DNA of 37,866 nucleotides from an uncultured Lachnospiraceae bacterium (GTDB taxonomy: Bacteria; Bacillota; Clostridia; Lachnospirales; Lachnospiraceae). Shown one piece after another: positions 8,570 to 17,030 of the stretch (positions are counted from its first letter, which is position 1; the number at the start of each line of letters is the position of its first letter). Position numbers and translations under genes: made by a program. The notes below the pieces were generated by a model, which saw only the letters and a list, made by a program, of their open reading frames with translations, did not search any database and was not told the DNA's origin. The stretch lies in NCBI GenBank assembly GCA_902781505.1, contig CACZJL010000019.1, forward strand, positions 1 through 37,866, in the 5' to 3' direction.

Positions 8570-8674
8570 TTAGATAATGGCTGCAATGACTGTTGTACCA
8601 ACCATTGCGAGTACCAGTACCAGAATCAAAATGCTGGCTGCTGCCTTTTTCTTCTTTGAGTTTAAATTCATCAT
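8570..8674 (-). CDS. 34-aa single-pass membrane peptide, hypothetical
   Basis: A 34-codon frame opens with ATGATG two bases after the exonuclease stop and ends with TAA just before the next gene's AAGGAG. It encodes a basic head (NLNSKKKK), then about 23 hydrophobic residues rich in Ile, Leu, Val and Ala, ending TVIAAII. A purine-rich GGAAGGAAG precedes it at suitable distance. The tight fit between two genes, good ribosome site and clear membrane-segment composition argue that it is translated. In charge pattern it recalls tiny single-helix proteins such as Prli42, but no homology is claimed. Function is unknown. It is too short for standard gene calling. Confidence 0.7.
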   Translation of the reverse strand: MMNLNSKKKKAAASILILVLVLAMVGTTVIAAII

Positions 8675-8675
8675 A

Positions 8676-9383
8676 TTAATACTTCCTTCCAAATGTCGAA
8701 AGAATCTTGTCGATTTCTCTGGACGCTTCTGACTTCTGATAGCTCTCAAGGGGCTTTGGCAGAGTCAGATTGTGCTGTGCCGCTAAGGACGACAGAAATC
8801 TCTTCTGTGCATCCGTGATTGGCGCCGCTTTCGTCTCTTTTACGTGAATGATTTCCGCCTGATTAACCAGCGGTTCCTCCGGTGACAGCTCCGCAAGGCT
8901 GTAATACAGCTTCATAGCACTCACTGCATCGTCATATGCCCTGTGAGAATGTCCCGGATCGATATCAAAATATTCGCAGAGCTCTGTCAGCTTCTTGCCC
9001 TGACCGGTCGGAAGCACACGCTTTGCAATCTTAAAGGTATCAATGCAGGTTCCCTCGTACCGATATCCGGCGACCTTCGCCTCTTTCTTTAAGAATCGGT
9101 AATCGAAGGAGACGTTGTGACCAAGAATCGGATAATCCCCGATAAATTCAAGGATTCCCTGCATCTTTTCCGCGATTCCCGGGCAATCCTTTAAATCTCT
9201 GTCCCGAATTCCCGTGAGATTTGTAATCTCCCATGGAAGATGGAACCCCGGATTGAACAGCTCATCATATTTTTCTACTACTTCCCCGTTTACAACCTTG
9301 GCCATTCCCACTTCGATAATTCGGTCAGTCGCACTGCGGATACCGGTTGTTTCCGTATCCAGTGCGATGAAATTATTAATCAC
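8676..9383 (-). CDS. DEDDh 3'-5' exonuclease (DnaQ/PolC epsilon-like)
   Basis: This 235-aa protein is a stand-alone proofreading-type exonuclease. The N-terminal 170 residues contain all three Exo motifs: FIALDTETTG (Exo I, Asp and Glu), GHNVSFDYRFL (Exo II, Asp), and HRAYDDAVSA (Exo III, His and Asp). The C-terminal 60 residues hold an extra helical segment with a KRFLSSLAAQHNLTLP motif. It has no polymerase domain, so it probably acts in repair or RNA/DNA trimming. The start is GTG at 9381-9383, with AAAGGAG seven bases upstream; GTGA overlaps the nth stop by 4 nt, coupling it to endonuclease III. Confidence 0.88.
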   Translation of the reverse strand: MINNFIALDTETTGIRSATDRIIEVGMAKVVNGEVVEKYDELFNPGFHLPWEITNLTGIRDRDLKDCPGIAEKMQGILEFIGDYPILGHNVSFDYRFLKKEAKVAGYRYEGTCIDTFKIAKRVLPTGQGKKLTELCEYFDIDPGHSHRAYDDAVSAMKLYYSLAELSPEEPLVNQAEIIHVKETKAAPITDAQKRFLSSLAAQHNLTLPKPLESYQKSEASREIDKILSTFGRKY

Positions 9384-10003
9384 TTGCTAACTCCTTTGCA
9401 ATAGTCCTTTAAAAAGCAGATTTCACAGGCTGGTCTTTGCGCCCTGCAGATTTCTCTTCCAAGGGTGATCAGCTGCAGATTCCATCTGATCCAGTGCTCC
9501 TTCGGGAGCTTTTTCATCAGATCGAGTTCTACCTTCTCCGGATCTGTCTCCTTCGTGAATCCCAGTCGATTCGAGATTCTCTTTACATGTGTGTCCACAA
9601 CAATGCTTGGCTCGTTAAAAATATGCGAGCGAATAACATTTGCCGTCTTTCTGCCGACTCCCGGCAGAGACGTCAGTTCCTTTAGGCCCGATGGCATTTC
9701 GTCCTTAAGTTCAAAGTGCAGCACCCGCATGGCCGCAATAATATTCTTCGCCTTGTTGTGATAAAAGCCTGCTGACTTAATATCCTGCTCAAACTCGCTG
9801 ATATCCGCCATTGCAATGGACTCAGGTGTCTGATATTTGGCAAATAATTCTTTCGTGATGATGTTGACTCTGGCATCCGTGCACTGTGCCGACAAAATCG
9901 TCGCCACGAGCAACTGCCATGGAGTCTCATAGTCGAGTGTACAGCCGATATCCGGATAATGCACATCAAGTTCTCTTAAGATTTCCTTTTTATATTTAAG
10001 CAA
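9380..10003 (-). CDS. nth: Endonuclease III (base-excision repair glycosylase/AP lyase)
   Basis: The 207-aa product matches the usual length of Nth. It removes oxidised pyrimidines and cleaves the strand by beta-elimination. Visible signatures are the helix-hairpin-helix LTSLPGVGRKTANVI with the catalytic Lys, the catalytic Asp in VVDTHVKRISNRLG, and four Cys near the C-terminus in the spacing C-x6-C-x2-C-x5-C that hold a 4Fe-4S cluster. The start is TTG at 10001-10003, because AAGGAGG lies five bases upstream, immediately after the trmD stop. A longer frame from 10048 would add 15 residues inside trmD that are not family-like. Confidence 0.93.
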   Translation of the reverse strand: MLKYKKEILRELDVHYPDIGCTLDYETPWQLLVATILSAQCTDARVNIITKELFAKYQTPESIAMADISEFEQDIKSAGFYHNKAKNIIAAMRVLHFELKDEMPSGLKELTSLPGVGRKTANVIRSHIFNEPSIVVDTHVKRISNRLGFTKETDPEKVELDLMKKLPKEHWIRWNLQLITLGREICRAQRPACEICFLKDYCKGVSK

Positions 10004-10013
10004 AAGGACCTCC

Positions 10014-10748
10014 TTACTCTTCAAAGACTTCCGGCGGAATCTTCTCATCCGGATGTTCCTTTACATAGGTTTCAAACAGGTCCGGTCGATACTTCCTTGT
10101 GCGAATCAGCGACTGAACGTGGCGATACGCATCGACCTTCGCATGGTCACCGGAAAGAAGAATCTTCGGAACAGCACTGCCATCATAAACTTCCGGTCTT
10201 GTATACTGCGGATATTCTAACAGTCCGTTTTCAAAGGACTCTGTCTCCGCCGATTCTGAATTGTGAAGAACGCCTGGCACCAGTCTTGAGATTGCATCCA
10301 TCATGACCATCGCCGGAAGTTCGCCTCCGGTTAAGACATAATCGCCGATGGAAACCCAATCTGTGGTGACACGGTCTAAGGCTCTTTCATCGATTCCTTC
10401 ATAATGTCCGCAAAGGAATACCAGTTCTTCCTCTTTCGCAAAATCCACAGCCATCTCCTGGGTAAATGTTCTTCCCTGCGGAGTCAGATAGATGCATCTT
10501 GGTTTGTGTCCGATTTTCTCCTCAATGGAGTGAAAACTGTCCACGACAGGATCCGCCTTCATGAGAAGTCCGGCTCCTCCTCCATAGGTGTAATCATCTA
10601 CCTTCTTATGCTTCAAATCCTTCGAGAAATCACGGATATTGACCGTGTTTAAAGAAAGAAGCCCTTTCTCCATTGCCCTTCCTGTGATGCTTGTCTGAAA
10701 ACCAGACTCAATCATTTCAGGAAAGAGCGTCATTACATAAAAATCCAA
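10014..10748 (-). CDS. trmD: tRNA (guanine-N1)-methyltransferase
   Basis: TrmD methylates N1 of G37 next to the anticodon and prevents +1 frameshifting. The 244-aa product shows the SPOUT signatures FLCGHYEGIDERALDRV and SIGDYVLTGGELPAMVMMDA, with the catalytic Asp and S-adenosylmethionine knot, and a C-terminal RNA-binding helix region. The start is TTG at 10746-10748: GGAG lies six to seven bases upstream, and the resulting MDFYVMTLFPEM aligns with typical TrmD N-termini. A TTG four codons earlier and an ATG five codons later are less well placed. In many bacteria trmD lies with rpsP, rimM and rplS; here it is separated from them and sits after an SGNH-type gene. Confidence 0.94.
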   Translation of the reverse strand: MDFYVMTLFPEMIESGFQTSITGRAMEKGLLSLNTVNIRDFSKDLKHKKVDDYTYGGGAGLLMKADPVVDSFHSIEEKIGHKPRCIYLTPQGRTFTQEMAVDFAKEEELVFLCGHYEGIDERALDRVTTDWVSIGDYVLTGGELPAMVMMDAISRLVPGVLHNSESAETESFENGLLEYPQYTRPEVYDGSAVPKILLSGDHAKVDAYRHVQSLIRTRKYRPDLFETYVKEHPDEKIPPEVFEE

Positions 10749-10749
10749 A

Positions 10750-12219
10750 TTATGCTCCAATCAGTTTCGCGATTCCATCCATCAGGAATGGATAGTAATC
10801 GGATTTAATATTATTTCCGTTGGCAGAGCAGACCTCATTCAGATATCCGTCCGCACCCTTGATGGATGGAGTCAGATCGATGAACGAAGCTCCTGTTGCT
10901 GTAATGGAGGTAGCATACGCTCCGTTTAAGGCGTCTATTGCGCTCTGCTTTGCGGCACTGCCGCCTTCAAAGCCAGCAGTCTCAGGAATCACTGATACAA
11001 TAAAGATTTTCGCATCGCACTGTGAACGGATGGACTGAATCAAAATCTTCATGTTATCGAGAACATTCTGATTGCTTCTGCCTTCTGCCAGATCGTTGTA
11101 TCCCAGCATGATAAATACCTTATCCGGCTTTAAATCAGATACCTGCTTTGCGTAAATTGCTGCATTGTCCGTCTTCAGTCCGGCTGATGTGAATACTCTG
11201 GCAGAATCACAGTAACCGTAAAGGCCTACGCCCTTGATAAAGGTCTCATCACCGATGAAGCAGCTGTTCACAAAGCTTCCCTTAGAACTGCTTGTGATAA
11301 CTTCCGCCGGACGGTTGATGGAATAGATGGTACCCTTTTTAACCGCTCCTGCAGGGGAAGCTGTCACTCCATTAGCCTGTATATCAGTGTCAATTGAGAC
11401 GTAGCCTGAATTACCTGTAATAGCCGTTGTACGTTTTGCAAGCGCATCTGCTTTTCTCTTTGCACTAATCGCTCTGACAGTGGCTCCACCAATCAGAATC
11501 AATACAGCTGCACAAACTGCCATCAACGGATAGCGATAACGGTAGGCCAGACGGCGAAGGCGATTGAGCTTCATCGTAATCTCTTTCTTACGAAGCTTAC
11601 CCTTCTCGATGGCTTCCTTCTTTTCAGCCTGTGTTCTTCTTTCACCGGTAATTCCATATTTCTTAATGTCAGTGTATTTTTCAACGCTCCAGTCTTTTAC
11701 TGCCTTCGCAGTCTTTACAGTTCCTTCCTTTGCCGCACCGGCTAAGGTTTCAACTCGTTCAACGACTGTCTCTGCAAGAGATGGCTTACTCATGGCCGGA
11801 TTTCCGCGCATATGTTCTTCCGGAATTGGAAGATCGAGCTCCTCGCCCTTCTCCATTTCATCCGGAGACAACGCCTCATAGATGGACGAAACGCGTTTTC
11901 TTCTCTTTCTGCCTGAGGATGTAACCGCAGGAAGGTTCTTCTTCTCTTCTGCAGCCTCCCGGCTGGCAGCTGGTGCTGCAGCCCTGACCTTCTCAGCAGA
12001 AGCTCCGGCTGGCGCCGCATCTTTCACAGCTTTGGCGACAGCTGCCTTTGTGGCAACAGGCGCCGGTCTGTCTTCGGCCGCAGCCCGATTTTCGGCCGCC
12101 GGTCTGTCTTCGGCTGCCGGTACCAGGTTTAATGCTGTTTCTGACGCTTTCGCGCCAATCGTACCCTGGCTCTCATTTTCTGAAAGCAGATTTAATGCGC
12201 TCTTCTCCGGTTTCTCCAT
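10750..12219 (-). CDS. Membrane-anchored SGNH/GDSL-like protein with a degenerate active site
   Basis: This protein of 489 aa has three parts. Residues 1-150 are low-complexity, with Ala-rich repeats of the type AAEDRP/AAENRA. A basic juxtamembrane stretch and one membrane helix follow (about 233-253). Residues 300-489 are an extracytoplasmic SGNH-hydrolase fold. Block I reads FIGDET, with Glu325 where the nucleophilic Ser is expected. Block III keeps MLGYND (Asn375). Block V reads ANGNNIKSDYY, where the usual DGxH has Asn467 and Asn470. The catalytic triad is therefore missing and the domain probably binds rather than hydrolyses. The start is the second ATG (12217-12219), with GAGGG seven bases upstream. 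It heads the operon leading to trmD. Confidence 0.75.
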   Translation of the reverse strand: MEKPEKSALNLLSENESQGTIGAKASETALNLVPAAEDRPAAENRAAAEDRPAPVATKAAVAKAVKDAAPAGASAEKVRAAAPAASREAAEEKKNLPAVTSSGRKRRKRVSSIYEALSPDEMEKGEELDLPIPEEHMRGNPAMSKPSLAETVVERVETLAGAAKEGTVKTAKAVKDWSVEKYTDIKKYGITGERRTQAEKKEAIEKGKLRKKEITMKLNRLRRLAYRYRYPLMAVCAAVLILIGGATVRAISAKRKADALAKRTTAITGNSGYVSIDTDIQANGVTASPAGAVKKGTIYSINRPAEVITSSSKGSFVNSCFIGDETFIKGVGLYGYCDSARVFTSAGLKTDNAAIYAKQVSDLKPDKVFIMLGYNDLAEGRSNQNVLDNMKILIQSIRSQCDAKIFIVSVIPETAGFEGGSAAKQSAIDALNGAYATSITATGASFIDLTPSIKGADGYLNEVCSANGNNIKSDYYPFLMDGIAKLIGA

Positions 12220-12308
12220 CTTCATTCCCTCTTAATACTTTCTTCCATCTGTCGGCAGTATCTCTTACAATGCAGTTCCCGCACAACTAAAATCCTGCCT
12301 GCAGTCTG

Positions 12309-14423
12309 TTACCAGACTTTTTTCTTCAATACCACTGCGGAGGTCTTTCTTAAGCCCAGTGTCAACATTCCCTTATTGACGCTGTAACCAAGCGGCTCCG
12401 TAGAATAACCATTTTCATATGTTGCAATAACCTGCTCGCAGTCATCTCCGTCAACGAAGCCAATCTGCCAGACAGGAATCTTCACCGTCTTTTCATCCGG
12501 ATTATTATTCACAGCGATAATCATCTGCTCATCTTCCGTAAAACGACCATAGACAATCAGATTATACTCGCTCTTTAACTTCTTCACAGAACCCTCTCTG
12601 AACACAGGATACTGCTTATGAATTTTGATAATCTCCCGGTGGAAATCAAGCAAGAGCTTATCCTCTCTTCCCCACGGGAAAGGTCTTCGGTTGTCCGGAT
12701 CCGTCCAACCGCACAGTCCGACTTCATCACCGTAGTAAATGGTCGGGGCTCCCGGCCAGGTCATCTGAATCGTAACCGCTTCCATCATGACCGCCTTGTT
12801 TACGTGTTCGGAAGCTGCCTCACTGCCTCTTGAATTCAATCGTCCCACCGTACGGTTTGTACGGGTCAGGAATCTTGAATGGTCATGGTTGCTCAGCTCA
12901 TTCATCGCAATCATCACAGCCTGTCCTCCCAGACGTGCACTGTTATAGCGCATCGCATCAAAGAAGCTGTCTGCGTTACCAAGCAGATCCTCGCGGTATT
13001 CGTCACTGTGCTTCTGCATTCCGGTTAAGAACCAGGTTACCGGCTCCATGAACGCATCATAGTTCATGACCGTATCCCATTCATCGCCCTGTAACCAGTT
13101 GTAGGAATCGCCATAATTCTCGGCCAGAATAATAGCCTCAGGATTGGCGCTCTTTACAGCCTTTCTGAACTTCTTCCAGAAGCTGTGGTTATACTCCGGG
13201 CTGTGTCCCAGATCTGCTGCAACATCCAGTCGCCAGCCATCCGCATTGTAAGGTGCAGACACCCATTTGCGACCGATGTCTAAAATATAATCTTCGAGTT
13301 CCTTACTGCCTTCATAATTCAGCTTTGGCAGAGTATTGTAGCCCCACCAGCCCTCATACGAGCCGTTATCCGGCCACTCATCGGCGCTGAAGCTGAAGTA
13401 ATTGTGATATGGACTTTCCTTCGCGATAAATGCTCCTGCGTCGTATCCATGTTCACTTGCCATGTAGATGTGCTCGCGATCCATCCATCGGTTAAACGAA
13501 CCGCAATGATTGAACACACCATCAATAATTACGCGCATGCCACGTTTGTGTGCTTCCTGTACCACCTGTGCAAAAAGCTCATTCGAAGCCTGAAGATTCT
13601 TCGGGTTGGTCACCCGGTTGATATACCGGCTCGCATGCGTATTATCCTGATCGGATTCTTCTAAGACCTCTCCCGAATCGTCCACAATTCTCCCGAAGTG
13701 TGGGTCGATATTGGAATAGTCCTGGATATCATATTTGTGGTTCGACGGAGATACAAACAGAGGATTAAAGTAGATTACTTCCACACCGAGGTCAGAAAGA
13801 TAATCCATTTTCTGCAGTACACCATCTAAATCGCCGCCGTAAAATTCGCGGATGCTCTCTTCAAGTGACGGATTTTCGTCCCAGTTTTTCTTTAAAACAT
13901 GGCCGGAATAATAGCTGTATTCTGCGTTCTGTACATCATTATCCGGATTGCCGTTAAAGAAGCGGTCGACATAAATCTGATACATAACCGCACCTCTTGC
14001 CCACTCAGGAGTCACAAATCCCGGCATAATCTGGAAATCATAGTAAATATTCGGATCTTTTAAAGGTCCAAGCTGATTGTAATAGCAGGTTATCTTTCCA
14101 CTTCGAATCTTAAAGTAGTAAAACACCGGCTCTTCCATAAGGCTGAGCGTCGTTTCATAATAATCAAACGTCTTGTCAGAACGCGTCTTCTCCATGCTGA
14201 TTTCCTCTCCATTGGAAACTACATATACGGCATCCGCATTGTATCTGGCTGTTCTGAATCTGAGCCGTACCGTGCTGTTAGCAAGCGGCTGTGACGGACT
14301 TCTGAAGAACTCCGTCGCATCGTGAAACAGTGCCTCCACACGAAGCAAAGGTCGGACATTATCCATATACAGAAGCTTTCGATCTTCGATATTCAGATTG
14401 TCAAAAGGAATTGTAATCTTCAT
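12309..14423 (-). CDS. GH13 alpha-glucan hydrolase (neopullulanase/cyclomaltodextrinase-like)
   Basis: This 704-aa intracellular enzyme has no signal peptide. The N-terminal 150 residues resemble a starch-binding beta-sandwich (CBM34-like, ending in YYNQLGPLKDPNIYYDFQI), followed by the catalytic barrel opening with MYQIYVDRFFNG. Region I is VIIDGVFNHCG, region II is GWRLDVAADL with nucleophile Asp400, region III is ILAENYGD with acid/base Glu435, and region IV is LSNHDHSRF with Asp514. All catalytic residues are intact. A C-terminal beta domain ends the protein. It probably breaks down imported maltodextrins or cyclodextrins. AAAGGAGG lies before the ATG. No transporter is adjacent. Confidence 0.9.
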   Translation of the reverse strand: MKITIPFDNLNIEDRKLLYMDNVRPLLRVEALFHDATEFFRSPSQPLANSTVRLRFRTARYNADAVYVVSNGEEISMEKTRSDKTFDYYETTLSLMEEPVFYYFKIRSGKITCYYNQLGPLKDPNIYYDFQIMPGFVTPEWARGAVMYQIYVDRFFNGNPDNDVQNAEYSYYSGHVLKKNWDENPSLEESIREFYGGDLDGVLQKMDYLSDLGVEVIYFNPLFVSPSNHKYDIQDYSNIDPHFGRIVDDSGEVLEESDQDNTHASRYINRVTNPKNLQASNELFAQVVQEAHKRGMRVIIDGVFNHCGSFNRWMDREHIYMASEHGYDAGAFIAKESPYHNYFSFSADEWPDNGSYEGWWGYNTLPKLNYEGSKELEDYILDIGRKWVSAPYNADGWRLDVAADLGHSPEYNHSFWKKFRKAVKSANPEAIILAENYGDSYNWLQGDEWDTVMNYDAFMEPVTWFLTGMQKHSDEYREDLLGNADSFFDAMRYNSARLGGQAVMIAMNELSNHDHSRFLTRTNRTVGRLNSRGSEAASEHVNKAVMMEAVTIQMTWPGAPTIYYGDEVGLCGWTDPDNRRPFPWGREDKLLLDFHREIIKIHKQYPVFREGSVKKLKSEYNLIVYGRFTEDEQMIIAVNNNPDEKTVKIPVWQIGFVDGDDCEQVIATYENGYSTEPLGYSVNKGMLTLGLRKTSAVVLKKKVW

Positions 14424-14497
14424 CTTTGCCTCCTTTCAGAACATTTCCTGAAAACTTACCTGCTCTGATGCGATACTACGTCTGCTCTGACACAGTG

Positions 14498-16366
14498 TTA
14501 TGCCTGTTCTGATACAGCTGTCTCTGACTCTGCTGCTTCTCCCGGTTCCTTAAACAGTGCTTCGAACTCTTCGCGTGTCAGCTTTTCCTTCTCCATAAGA
14601 AGCTTGCTGGATGCGTGAAGCACGTCCATGTGCTCGGAAATGATGCGCTTGGCATCTGCATAGCAGCCTTCAACAATATTCTTTACTTCTTCATCAATCT
14701 CCCTTGAAATATCTTCACCATATGGCTTGCTATGACCGATGTCACGGCCGATGAATACTTCATCAGCATCTTCTGCTACATAGCTGATATGACCGAGCTT
14801 TTCAGAGAAGCCATACTTTGTAACCATGTCTCTTGCTGTCTTTGTTGCTTCCTTGATATCCTGAGATGCTCCGGTTGTCACATCGTCAAAAATCAGCTCC
14901 TCTGCAACACGTCCACCCATGGCAACCGTAATATCCTGAAGCATTCTGCCACGTGTTAAGAACATGCGATCCTTCTCGGGAAGCGGCATGGTGTAACCTG
15001 CAGCTCCCATTCCGGTCGGAATGATAGAAATGGTATGAACAGGGCCTACATCCGGTAATACATGGAAGAGAATAGCATGACCGGTCTCGTGGTATGCTGT
15101 AATCTTCTTCTCATGCTCGGAAATAATACGGCTCTTCTTCTCGGTTCCGATGCCTTCCTTGATGAACGCTTCCTGCACGTCTTCGTTGATGATATAAGGT
15201 CTCTTCTTACGTGCTGCAGAAATCGCAGCCTCATTTAAGATATTTTCCAGGTCGGCACCTGAAAAACCTGCTGTCTCTCTTGCTAACGCATCCAGATCAA
15301 CATCTTCTGCAAGAGGCTTCTTTCTTGCGTGTACTTTTAAGATTTCAAGACGCTCATTGGCATCCGGACGTCCTACGATTACCTTACGGTCGAATCGACC
15401 CGGACGAAGAATCGCAGGATCAAGGATGTCCACACGATTTGTTGCAGCCATGACGATAATTCCCTGGTTTACACCAAAGCCATCCATCTCAACGAGCATC
15501 TGGTTTAACGTCTGTTCTCTTTCATCGTGGCCACCGCCAAGGCCGGATCCTCTTCGTCTTGCAACCGCATCGATTTCATCGATGAAGACGATACATGGTG
15601 CGTTCTTCTTCGCCTCAGCGAACATATCACGGACACGGGAAGCACCGACACCGACGAACATTTCTACGAAATCAGAACCGGAAATAGAGAAGAACGGAAC
15701 GCCGGCTTCTCCTGCAACTGCCTTGGCAAGCAGAGTCTTACCTGTTCCGGGAGGGCCTGTTAAAATCACACCCTTTGGAATTCTTGCACCAAGTTCTGTA
15801 TAACGATGAGGATCCTTTAAGAAATCAACGATTTCCTCTAATTCCTCTTTTTCTTCCTTTAAGCCTGCAACATCGGCAAATGTCACGCTATTCTTGTCAT
15901 TTGTGACCATCTGGGCACGGCTCTTTCCGAAATCCATCATCCTAGCATTGCCGCCACCGCCCTGGCCACGCATCATCATCACGATGAAGAACACAGAGAT
16001 TCCCATCAGAATTAACGGGAGGATGGTAGTGAGGAATTGGCTTTCTCTTGGAACATCACTTAAGGTGTAACTAATATTCTTGCTCTGTAAGAGCTTTTCA
16101 ACCTCTCTGATATCCGAAACATTAAATGCGACCGTTCCTGAGCTTGTTGTCACACGAACCACACCTGTCGGAACTTCCGGATTCTGCTTAATCTCTGCAG
16201 AAACCACTGCTCCATTGTTAATGTCTCTTTCAAAATCCTGATAGTTATAATACTTTCCTGTCCCTGGAAGCATTCTCGTCACAAAGAAATACACCAGTGC
16301 ACAGATGGCAATCAGAATGATGTATGTTCTCATTTCTCTTGAAGATGGTCCTTTTTTAGTACCCAA
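14498..16366 (-). CDS. ftsH: ATP-dependent zinc metalloprotease FtsH
   Basis: FtsH is a membrane-bound AAA+ protease that removes misfolded membrane proteins. The 622-aa protein has two N-terminal membrane helices (about 13-33 and 112-133) flanking a small outside domain. It then has the AAA module with Walker A GPPGTGKT (Lys210), Walker [12 protein letters not shown] and the second region of homology [20 protein letters not shown]. The zinc site is HETGH (His426, His430), a common variant of HEAGH. The start is TTG at 16364-16366, with AAGGAGG seven bases upstream. Its transcript is separate from hpt, because a terminator precedes it. Confidence 0.96.
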   Translation of the reverse strand: MGTKKGPSSREMRTYIILIAICALVYFFVTRMLPGTGKYYNYQDFERDINNGAVVSAEIKQNPEVPTGVVRVTTSSGTVAFNVSDIREVEKLLQSKNISYTLSDVPRESQFLTTILPLILMGISVFFIVMMMRGQGGGGNARMMDFGKSRAQMVTNDKNSVTFADVAGLKEEKEELEEIVDFLKDPHRYTELGARIPKGVILTGPPGTGKTLLAKAVAGEAGVPFFSISGSDFVEMFVGVGASRVRDMFAEAKKNAPCIVFIDEIDAVARRRGSGLGGGHDEREQTLNQMLVEMDGFGVNQGIIVMAATNRVDILDPAILRPGRFDRKVIVGRPDANERLEILKVHARKKPLAEDVDLDALARETAGFSGADLENILNEAAISAARKKRPYIINEDVQEAFIKEGIGTEKKSRIISEHEKKITAYHETGHAILFHVLPDVGPVHTISIIPTGMGAAGYTMPLPEKDRMFLTRGRMLQDITVAMGGRVAEELIFDDVTTGASQDIKEATKTARDMVTKYGFSEKLGHISYVAEDADEVFIGRDIGHSKPYGEDISREIDEEVKNIVEGCYADAKRIISEHMDVLHASSKLLMEKEKLTREEFEALFKEPGEAAESETAVSEQA

Positions 16367-16383
16367 TACGTTACCTCCTTCAT

Positions 16384-16404
16384 GCTGATTCCTTCAAAAT
16401 CAGC
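16384..16404 (-). promoter_or_regulatory. Hairpin in the ftsH leader
   Basis: GCTGATT (16384-16390) pairs with AATCAGC (16398-16404) around a 7-nt loop. It ends about ten bases before the ftsH Shine-Dalgarno. There is no T-run on the exit side, so it is not a classical terminator. It could affect mRNA stability or translation of ftsH, but a chance hairpin is possible. Confidence 0.35.
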
Positions 16405-16426
16405 TTCCTCAAATATCCTTTTAGAT

Positions 16427-16466
16427 AAAAAAACTACCGCAGGCGTCAAATTCTCACGTCTGCGGT
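16427..16466 (-). terminator. Rho-independent terminator after hpt
   Basis: ACCGCAGGCGT (16436-16446) pairs with ACGTCTGCGGT (16456-16466), with one wobble pair and a 9-nt loop. On the minus strand it is followed by seven T residues (16427-16433). It starts ten bases after the hpt stop and separates the divIC-tilS-hpt transcript from ftsH. Confidence 0.88.
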
Positions 16467-16475
16467 GGTCTACAT

Positions 16476-17030
16476 TTACTTTTCAGGGTGGAAGATACCC
16501 ACAAATGGAAGATGGCGATACTTCTGATCGAAGTCAAGACCATAGCCCACTACGAACTCGTCCGGAATTGTAAATCCATTGTAATCAACTTCCATTGGAA
16601 CTTCTCTTCTTTCCGGCTTGTCAAGAAGCGTAACAACCTTAAGGCTGGCTGGCTTACGTTCTCTCAGCATAGGAAGAAGACGATACAGGGTGTTTCCTGA
16701 ATCGACGATATCCTCTACCACTAATACATCCTGTCCCTCAATATCCTCATCGAGGTCCTTCTTGATCCTAACGGTACCGCTTGAAGTTGTGCCGCTTCCA
16801 TAGCTGGAAACCTGCATGAAATCAAAAAGCACCGGAACTGTAATTCTCTTAGCAAGTTCGCATGTGAAAATAACAGAACCCTTAAGAATGCAAATCAGCT
16901 TCAATGTCTTACCTTCGTAATCCTTACTGATCTGTGCACCTAACTCTTCAATACGTGCCTTTAATTTCTCCTCATCAATCATTACAGTGATATTCTTGTA
17001 ATAATCACCGTTAAACATATTTGCTTGCAT
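16476..17030 (-). CDS. hpt: Hypoxanthine phosphoribosyltransferase
   Basis: This 184-aa purine-salvage enzyme joins hypoxanthine or guanine to PRPP. The PRPP-binding loop VLVVEDIVDSGNTL is intact, as are the N-terminal LICILKGSVIF loop and the C-terminal VVGYGLDFDQKYRHLPFVGI, which is typical of bacterial Hpt. The start is the ATG at 17028-17030, with GGAGG five bases upstream. An in-frame TTG at 17048 gives six extra residues that consist largely of that ribosome site. The gene overlaps the 3' end of tilS by 20 nt. The tilS-hpt-ftsH order is conserved widely in Bacillota. Confidence 0.94.
   Translation of the reverse strand: MQANMFNGDYYKNITVMIDEEKLKARIEELGAQISKDYEGKTLKLICILKGSVIFTCELAKRITVPVLFDFMQVSSYGSGTTSSGTVRIKKDLDEDIEGQDVLVVEDIVDSGNTLYRLLPMLRERKPASLKVVTLLDKPERREVPMEVDYNGFTIPDEFVVGYGLDFDQKYRHLPFVGIFHPEK

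Noticed and set aside
5313..10748. Two tRNA methyltransferases, nth and an exonuclease as a defence or toxin island
   Set aside because: TrmD, TrmL and Nth are ordinary housekeeping proteins with intact motifs. There is no toxin, integrase, or compositional shift.
11940..12130. Ala-rich repeat coding region as a CRISPR or minisatellite
   Set aside because: The repeats are imperfect, short and in frame (AAEDRP-type) within the SGNH gene; there are no uniform spacers.
15357..15803. 148-codon plus-strand frame inside ftsH
   Set aside because: Antisense to the AAA domain of FtsH, no family resemblance and no promoter or ribosome site.
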